Assembly: GCA_030146725.1 (NCBI GenBank) | Contig: JASLBJ010000151.1 | Location: 1-7,028 of the forward strand | From: Sphingomicrobium sp. | Lineage (GTDB): Bacteria > Pseudomonadota > Alphaproteobacteria > Sphingomonadales > Sphingomonadaceae | Direction of reading: 5' to 3' | Length of the DNA stretch: 7,028 nucleotides | Notes under the pieces: model-generated | What the model was told of the DNA's origin: nothing | The model's input: only the letters and a program-made list of their open reading frames with translations | Database searches by the model: none | Shown here: in pieces, positions 1 to 7,028 of the stretch | Layout: each line of letters begins with the position of its first letter | Numbering within the stretch: position 1 is the stretch's first letter | Position numbers and translations under genes: made by a program

Positions 1-656
1 TACAAGGTGCACCGTCCGTCCGGTCCGATCCGTCCGCGCCCGGTGCCGCCATCAGGCCGGGTGCAGCGGATGAGGTCCGGCGGCGTGCGGTAAATCGGCA
101 CCGCTCCAGGCACGGGCACGCGCGACCCGCCAATCTCGGGCTCGTAATAGCCGGTCGCGAACGCCTCGCCGGTGCCGACTCGCACCCAGTCGAAGCGGTG
201 ATAGAAGAAGCCTGCTGCATTCTCGGGCGCAAGCGTCGCGGCTTCCGCACACACGCGGCGCCAGTCGCTCGGGATTGTCAGTCGCGAGCGGTCCGGACGG
301 GTGACTGCTGACGAGCAGCTGATTCGGAACGTCTCCAGCGCACGCCATGCATCGGCAGCGGGCAAGATCTTTGGCGCGCCCACCGTGAACCCGGCAGCCC
401 GCGCATCCGGCGGCGTCGGTCCAACGGGTACGGGTACCGGCGCCCGCGCGACCGGCCAGGGCGCGGGACCAGACTGGGGCGCGGGACCAGGCTGGGGCGC
501 GGGACCAGGCTGGGGCGCGGGCGCAGGCTGGGGAAGCGGCTGCGGAGCCGGCGCAACGACGACGCGCGGCCCCTCGAGCGGGGGCGTCGGCCCGCTCGCG
601 CAAGCGGCGACGAGGCTCAGGGAAGCGAGCGAAAGCGCCCTTGCGAACAGCCTCAC
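1..656 (-). CDS. mltA: Murein transglycosylase A (MltA) lipoprotein, 3' end cut off by window edge
   Basis: Lytic transglycosylase that cleaves the glycan strands of peptidoglycan, expected on the periplasmic side as a lipoprotein. The sequence shows a GTG start (654-656) overlapping the TGA of the upstream Tim44-like gene as GTGA. It then has a signal peptide with lipobox VAAC (lipidated Cys19), a Pro/Ala/Gln-rich linker at about residues 35-83, and the start of the MltA domain from about residue 95. The domain includes the family-typical FATGYYEPEI at 166-175 and VPIYRTPPDLI at 186-196. Only 218 codons are inside the window. The catalytic Asp of the family lies in the missing C-terminal part, so activity cannot be judged. 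The overlap implies translation coupled to the Tim44-like gene. The long linker may span periplasm between the lipid anchor and the catalytic domain, which is inference. The family call is secure; the start rests on the overlap and signal peptide. Confidence 0.87.
   Translation of the reverse strand, partial: MRLFARALSLASLSLVAACASGPTPPLEGPRVVVAPAPQPLPQPAPAPQPGPAPQPGPAPQSGPAPWPVARAPVPVPVGPTPPDARAAGFTVGAPKILPAADAWRALETFRISCSSAVTRPDRSRLTIPSDWRRVCAEAATLAPENAAGFFYHRFDWVRVGTGEAFATGYYEPEIGGSRVPVPGAVPIYRTPPDLIRCTRPDGGTGRGRIGPDGRCTL
461..532. repeat. 18-bp tandem repeat encoding Pro-rich linker of MltA
   Basis: Four head-to-tail units of 18 bp at 461-478, 479-496, 497-514 and 515-532. The first three follow GCGCGGGACCAGRCTGGG, and units 2 and 3 are identical. 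The fourth differs in the middle. Because 18 is a multiple of three, the repeat stays in frame and adds a six-residue Pro/Ala/Gln/Gly unit (PAPQPG-like) to the linker between the lipobox and the MltA domain. Copy number could change by slippage without breaking the frame. Confidence 0.9.
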
Positions 657-1306
657 TCGTCCTCGTCGGTCTCGATCAGCAGCCAGTTCGGATCGTTCGA
701 CGCGATGTCGCGGCGGAACGTCCACAAGTCGCGCGTCTGCACCGCGTCGCTAAGCGATCCGGCGACGACCTCGCCGTCCTTGTTGCGGGTGACCGCTGCG
801 ATGTCCGCCTCGAACCGCACCGTGACCACCGCAATCGAACGATCGAGCTGCGCGTCGGAAATCAAGGCCTGCTCGACCGCGACCAAGCGGTTGTCGACCG
901 TCAGTTCGTCCCTGGCGCGCTGCTCGACCGCGCTTGCGAACGTCTCGAACACATGGTCGTCGACATGGCCGCGCATTCCCTCGAGTTCGCCCTTCCAGAA
1001 CGATTCGAGGATCATTCGATACGCCGCCTTGCTGCCCTCGAGAAAGCGCCCGACATCGAAGTTCGGATCGGCTGCAAGCAGCGCGCGAACGCCTGGCCCG
1101 GCCGTCGGCAAGTACGCCATCTCGCCGCTGTCGACCGCTGCACCCGGGCTCGGCACGGTCTGCGTGGTGCGCTGCTCGACCCGCGCATCGGGATCGGCGG
1201 CCTTGAGGATCGGCTGCTGCTGCTCGTGCCCGGTCCGCTCGCCAAGCACGCTGTAAAGGCGCAGGCCGACGAACAGTGCCACGAGGGCGAGGATGACGAT
1301 GACCAT
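653..1306 (-). CDS. Tim44-like domain membrane protein
   Basis: A 217-residue protein. Residues 2-16 form one hydrophobic N-terminal membrane segment, followed by the conserved RLYSVLGERTGHEQ block (16-29), a variable polar linker (about 30-80), and the Tim44-like fold (about 84-214). The fold begins with FDVGRFLEGSKAAYRMILESF, written here in overlapping parts: FDVGRFLEG (83-91) and AYRMILESF (95-103). In mitochondria Tim44 tethers Hsp70 to the import channel. The bacterial relatives are inner-membrane proteins of poorly defined role, so no precise function is claimed. The start chosen is ATG 1306. A TTG directly before it (1309) would add one residue. The gene ends in an acidic ETDEDE tail whose TGA overlaps the mltA start. 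It diverges from secB, an arrangement I recall from sphingomonads. Confidence 0.9.
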   Translation of the reverse strand: MVIVILALVALFVGLRLYSVLGERTGHEQQQPILKAADPDARVEQRTTQTVPSPGAAVDSGEMAYLPTAGPGVRALLAADPNFDVGRFLEGSKAAYRMILESFWKGELEGMRGHVDDHVFETFASAVEQRARDELTVDNRLVAVEQALISDAQLDRSIAVVTVRFEADIAAVTRNKDGEVVAGSLSDAVQTRDLWTFRRDIASNDPNWLLIETDEDE

Positions 1307-4680
<3,374 letters not shown>

Positions 4681-4686
4681 ATCACT

Positions 4687-4715
4687 TGTTTAGCACTCTG
4701 CGGGGGCGAGTGCAA
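4687..4715 (-). promoter_or_regulatory. groEL promoter, -35 TTGCAC / 17 bp / -10 TAAACA
   Basis: On the minus strand, TTGCAC (4710-4715) and TAAACA (4687-4692) are separated by 17 bases, which fits a housekeeping sigma70-type promoter with initiation near 4680. The -35 overlaps the right arm of CIRCE 2, and the -10 overlaps its left arm. The -10 is only a partial match to TATAAT. The arrangement matches what is known of actinobacterial groE promoters, where CIRCE lies over or beside the promoter elements. Confidence 0.7.
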
Positions 4716-4716
4716 G
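4690..4716. promoter_or_regulatory. CIRCE operator 2 (HrcA site), imperfect right arm
   Basis: TTAGCACTC-N9-GAGTGCAAG, arms at 4690-4698 and 4708-4716. The left arm matches the consensus fully and the right arm differs at two positions. It lies 8 bases from CIRCE 1 and covers both promoter hexamers of groEL, so HrcA bound here would shut out RNA polymerase. Centre-to-centre distance between the two operators is 35 bp. Confidence 0.9.
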
Positions 4717-4899
4717 GAGACCGCCCTAGTCGGGGGACTATGACTCCAGTGATCTTCAACCGTCCGCCGAGCGCTCCCCGGTCGGATGTCGGCGATCGGC
4801 TTGCCGCCGGTGGCCCGGACGGGTAGGCAGGGCAGCATGGCGACCCTCATGGCCGGCAGCCGCAGCCCGATCCGGCCCCCAGCGGAGACCCGGGGAACC
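4717..4899. other. Spacer between groEL promoter and GNAT gene
   Basis: About 180 bases with no recognisable gene. It should hold the promoter of the rightward GNAT unit, but no convincing -35/-10 pair is visible. The GNAT reading frame is open through part of it, with ATG codons at 4786, 4837 and 4849. A longer N-terminus rich in Arg, Pro and Ser is therefore possible, though it resembles no GNAT element. Confidence 0.5.
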
Positions 4900-5394
4900 G
4901 TGCCCGTGCACCGGGTCACCCCCGCCGACGCCGCGCGGATGCGGGCGCTGCGGCTGGAGATGCTCGCCGACAGCCCGCTGGCCTTCCTGGAGACGGTGGC
5001 CCAGGCGGCGGCCCGGCCGCACGAGGACTACCGGCGCCGGATCGTCCAGGCCTCGACCGGGCGGGCGCTGGCCCAGTTCGTCGCCGACCCGGGCGGCCGG
5101 CTGATCGGGCACGCGGGCGGGACGGTGATGCCGGAGGACCCGGGCGTCACGATCGTCTTCGCGGTCTACATCACCCCGGCGCACCGGGGCACCGGCGTGC
5201 TGGCCGATCTGGTCGAGGCGGTCGCGCACTGGTCGCGGGAGACCGGCCGGCCGGAGCTGATGCTGGAGGTGGTGGTGGGCAACGACCGGGCCGTCCGGGC
5301 GTACGAGCGGCTCGGTTTCACCGACACCGGCGTCCGCGTGCCGCATCCGGTGATCCCGGCCCTGACCGAGCTGCAGATGCGCCGGGCGGCCTGA
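4900..5394 (+). CDS. GNAT family N-acetyltransferase
   Basis: Predicted acetyl-CoA-dependent N-acetyltransferase; the substrate is unknown. From GTG 4900 the protein is 164 residues, a normal single-domain GNAT length. It opens with the family-typical [20 protein letters not shown] and SPLAFLET. Motif A follows as [17 protein letters not shown] (89-105), with Arg96 and Gly99 of the R-x-x-G-x-G/A pyrophosphate loop; the last position is Leu101 rather than Gly/Ala. Motif B is [19 protein letters not shown] (122-140), with Asn128, Tyr135 and Gly-Phe. Start choice: GTG 4900 or GTG 4906, the latter with GGGGAA eight bases before it. ATG 4837 or 4849 would add 17 to 21 residues with no domain content. 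The stop TGA overlaps the next ATG by one base (TGATG), indicating translational coupling. Confidence 0.85.
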   Translation: MPVHRVTPADAARMRALRLEMLADSPLAFLETVAQAAARPHEDYRRRIVQASTGRALAQFVADPGGRLIGHAGGTVMPEDPGVTIVFAVYITPAHRGTGVLADLVEAVAHWSRETGRPELMLEVVVGNDRAVRAYERLGFTDTGVRVPHPVIPALTELQMRRAA

Positions 5395-5882
5395 TGACCC
5401 GCCGGCACCTGGCGCGCACGATCCTGACCGCGCTGAACGGCACCACGGGCGCCGGGCTGCTGATCGCGCTGGCCACCGGCGCCCGGATCCGGCGCGGGCC
5501 GCACGGCGTCCTGATCGCCGAGGGGTACCGCCTGCGGGTCCCGCCGGCGACCTGCTTCACCGTCGGATCGGTGATCATCACGCGGCGCACCGCGGACTGG
5601 CTGCTCGCCCCCGAGCGCCACCGCCTGTTCCATCACGAGAGCCGCCACGCCGCGCAGTACGCGGCGCTCGGCCCGCTGTTCTGGCCGGCCTACTGGCTGT
5701 CCTGCGGCTGGTCGTACGCGCTGACCGGCTCCTACGGCGCCCGTAACGCCTTCGAGCGGCACGCCGGGCTGGCCACCGGCGGTTACCGCGAGCTGCCGCT
5801 GCGGCCGTGGGCGGCGCGGTTCAGACGGTCTGCTGCCACTGCATCCACCGATCCACCGGCCGGAAGCCCATCGCCACGTTGA
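5394..5882 (+). CDS. Small membrane-associated protein with HExxH motif, function unknown
   Basis: A 162-residue protein. Hydrophobic stretch 11-28 is followed by a beta-rich middle ([22 protein letters not shown], cited in parts: GYRLRVP 44-50, [11 protein letters not shown] 55-65). It then has [11 protein letters not shown] (79-89), a second hydrophobic stretch (93-111), and [17 protein letters not shown] (115-131). HESRH (81-85) fits the zinc-metalloprotease HExxH pattern. Glu121 in the conserved-looking NAFE could be a third ligand, but this is inference and no named peptidase family is claimed. I recall similar unnamed actinobacterial proteins with the same block order. Start ATG 5394 overlaps the GNAT stop, so the two are one operon. 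The last 20 residues (from about 143) are low-complexity and lie in a 62-base overlap with the convergent GNAT gene. Confidence 0.8.
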   Translation: MTRRHLARTILTALNGTTGAGLLIALATGARIRRGPHGVLIAEGYRLRVPPATCFTVGSVIITRRTADWLLAPERHRLFHHESRHAAQYAALGPLFWPAYWLSCGWSYALTGSYGARNAFERHAGLATGGYRELPLRPWAARFRRSAATASTDPPAGSPSPR

Positions 5883-6834
5883 TGGCCAGCATGTGCTCGT
5901 TCGACGACGCGTTGAACGTGTCGATCGCCCGCAGTCCGGGCCGGTGCTCCCGGGCGTGCCGCAGGTTCTCCAGCTTCACGATCGTGCCGAGCCGGTGCCC
6001 GCGGTGCGGCGGATCGACCAGGGTGATGTCCTGCCACAGATGGTCGTGGATCTCCGGCAGGCCGCTCAGGATGGTGAACGCCACCAGGCGCCCGGTCGTG
6101 ACGTGCGCCACGCCGCCGTAGAAGCGCTGCATGCCCAGCCTGCTCCGGCGCTCCTCGGCCTGCCGGATCCGGTCGGCGTCCACCTGCTCGGGCTCCCAGT
6201 CCAGCTCGCCCATCGGGGCGTCGGCGAGCAGCCGGCCGTCCAGATAGGCCACGTCGTCGATCCACTCCGCCGGCGGTACGCCCTGCCAGCGCACGAACCG
6301 GTAGCCGCCGGCGTGGGCCCACGCCTCGGCCAGCAACGCGTCCAGCCGCGGCCGGTCGACGGCCGCCACGTCCAGCCGGCTGCGAGTCTCGGCCAGCGCC
6401 GCGGTGGCGCCCATGGCCGCGGCGAAGGCGTCGCTCTCGCCGGTGCTCTGCACGGTCTCCCCGGTCAGCCGTTTGCGTCCGATCCGGTGCATCCGATCGA
6501 CCGCCCAGGCGTGCAGCGCGCGGCCGACGCCGCGCCGGCGGTGCGCCGGGTCGACGAAGACCTCGATGGTCGCGTTGTCCCGGTTGTCCAGCTCCGGGGT
6601 GGTGAGGACGGCGCAGCCGGCCGGCGTCCCGTCGAGGAGGGCCAGCACCCGCGCGAAGCCGCAGTGCGGGTACGGATGGCGCAGGCCGGCCAGGTAGGTG
6701 TCCCACGGGGTGCAGGGCAGGTCCGGAGTTCGCGCCCGGGTCGCCGCACAGGTGATCGCCCAGGCCTGCCGGGCCGCCGCCTCGTCGCTGTCGCCGAACG
6801 GCACCACATCGATCCGCGCCACATCGATCCGCAT
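5821..6834 (-). CDS. Tandem GNAT-domain N-acetyltransferase
   Basis: Predicted 337-residue protein with two GNAT folds, an arrangement also seen in mycothiol synthase (MshD) and in many uncharacterised actinobacterial proteins. Domain 1 (about 8-150) has motif A in [20 protein letters not shown] (91-110), with Arg99-x-x-Gly102-x-Gly104 intact, so it can plausibly bind acetyl-CoA. Domain 2 (about 175-335) has [20 protein letters not shown] (272-291), where the loop is RGHRLG rather than the canonical form, and the [15 protein letters not shown] end (312-326). The substrate is unknown, and MshD identity is not claimed. The start is ATG 6834, because the fold begins directly after it. Upstream ATG 6912 would add 26 residues of unlikely composition. 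No clear ribosome-binding site precedes 6834, so a leaderless mRNA is possible. The 3' end overlaps the convergent HExxH gene by 62 bases. Confidence 0.85.
   Translation of the reverse strand: MRIDVARIDVVPFGDSDEAAARQAWAITCAATRARTPDLPCTPWDTYLAGLRHPYPHCGFARVLALLDGTPAGCAVLTTPELDNRDNATIEVFVDPAHRRRGVGRALHAWAVDRMHRIGRKRLTGETVQSTGESDAFAAAMGATAALAETRSRLDVAAVDRPRLDALLAEAWAHAGGYRFVRWQGVPPAEWIDDVAYLDGRLLADAPMGELDWEPEQVDADRIRQAEERRSRLGMQRFYGGVAHVTTGRLVAFTILSGLPEIHDHLWQDITLVDPPHRGHRLGTIVKLENLRHAREHRPGLRAIDTFNASSNEHMLAINVAMGFRPVDRWMQWQQTV
6804..6832. repeat. 15-bp in-frame duplication at the start of the tandem GNAT gene
   Basis: The 14-base sequence CCACATCGATCCGC occurs at 6804-6817 and again at 6819-6832, a 15-base period. 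Read on the minus strand it doubles five codons right after the ATG (RIDVA then RIDVV). This looks like a slippage duplication. The original N-terminus may have been five residues shorter. Confidence 0.75.
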
Positions 6835-7028
6835 GGCCACGAGGGTGCTCGCACAGCCCGTCCGCCGCGACCGAATAAAGGTGGGGGAAGTTGGTCGGGA
6901 GGACGCGCGCACAGCGCCTCCGGCACTGGGTCGTTGGGCCCCTGGAGATTGTCGCCAAGCTCGAAGGTGGGGCCACGTACGGCGTCGCGTCCTCCCGCGT
7001 AGAGCATCCTGCCGACGTTGCGGGAGGT
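6835..7028. other. Right-end intergenic region without a supported gene
   Basis: About 190 bases upstream of the tandem GNAT gene. A minus-strand frame (start ATG 7007, open to the window edge) is uninterrupted and has good third-position GC at first. It then loses coding character near 6890 and runs on through the GNAT gene in the wrong frame, so I do not call it. A short A/T-rich patch (GAATAAAG, 6873-6880) is the only candidate promoter material. The final bases GGGAGGT (7022-7028) resemble a plus-strand ribosome-binding site, so a rightward gene may begin just outside the window. Confidence 0.4.
6896..6997. repeat. 12-bp inverted repeat CGGGAGGACGCG / CGCGTCCTCCCG
   Basis: Arms at 6896-6907 and 6986-6997 are perfect reverse complements, 78 bases apart, in the non-coding region upstream of the tandem GNAT gene. 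It could be paired regulatory sites or a long-range RNA stem. In such GC-rich DNA a chance match is possible but not very likely. Confidence 0.6.

Noticed and set aside
52..603. Minus- and plus-strand open frames across 52-753 (Arg/Ala-rich and Gly-rich proteins)
   Set aside because: They are shadows of the mltA frame, which starts with GTG at 656, runs off the edge, and carries a lipobox and MltA motifs.
5821..6834. Mycothiol synthase (mshD) for the tandem GNAT protein
   Set aside because: Tandem GNAT layout and length are similar, but I cannot see MshD-specific signatures, and the layout is common in actinobacteria. The substrate is left open.
6465..7007. Minus-strand 180-codon frame at the right edge
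   Set aside because: Its first half has acceptable codon bias, but the second half overlaps the tandem GNAT gene in another frame with no recognisable motif.

Overview
The window reads as two unrelated bacterial segments joined end to end. The left part (1 to about 3542) has the gene content and order of an alphaproteobacterium, most likely a sphingomonad: mltA and a Tim44-like gene on the minus strand, facing away from secB and murJ on the plus strand. The right part (about 3543 to 7028) looks like a high-GC actinobacterium, tentatively a Micromonosporaceae-type organism. It holds a groEL with actinobacterial sequence, HrcA/CIRCE operators in front of it, and GNAT acetyltransferases with strong G/C bias at third codon positions. 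These lineage calls come from recalled family sequences and gene order, not from a search.

Left segment. A divergent intergenic region (1307-1517) separates two cell-envelope transcription units. Leftward, a membrane-anchored Tim44-domain protein overlaps by 4 bases (GTGA) with a lipoprotein murein transglycosylase A, which runs off the left edge. Rightward, the export chaperone SecB is followed 24 bases later by the lipid II flippase MurJ. Together they cover peptidoglycan precursor flipping, peptidoglycan cleavage and protein export. murJ breaks off after codon 491.

Junction. At 3542/3543 the sense strand of murJ passes directly into the antisense strand of groEL. Both conserved proteins lose their C-termini at the same base. 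No transposase, integrase, tRNA, target-site duplication or inverted repeat is visible there. The simplest explanation is an assembly or library chimera, or an artificial join. It is unlikely to be a natural fusion or transfer.

Right segment. The N-terminal 307 residues of groEL lie on the minus strand behind a heat-shock control region: a sigma70-type promoter interleaved with two CIRCE operators, then a leader of about 217 nt with three strong inverted repeats. In the other direction come a GNAT acetyltransferase and, overlapping it by one base, a small membrane-associated protein with an HExxH motif. A tandem-GNAT protein on the minus strand converges on the HExxH gene and overlaps it by 62 bases. 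The last 190 bases hold no gene I can support.

I found no rRNA, tRNA, CRISPR array, insertion sequence or integrase. The two most unusual points apart from the junction are the structured groEL leader and the small HExxH protein of unknown function.
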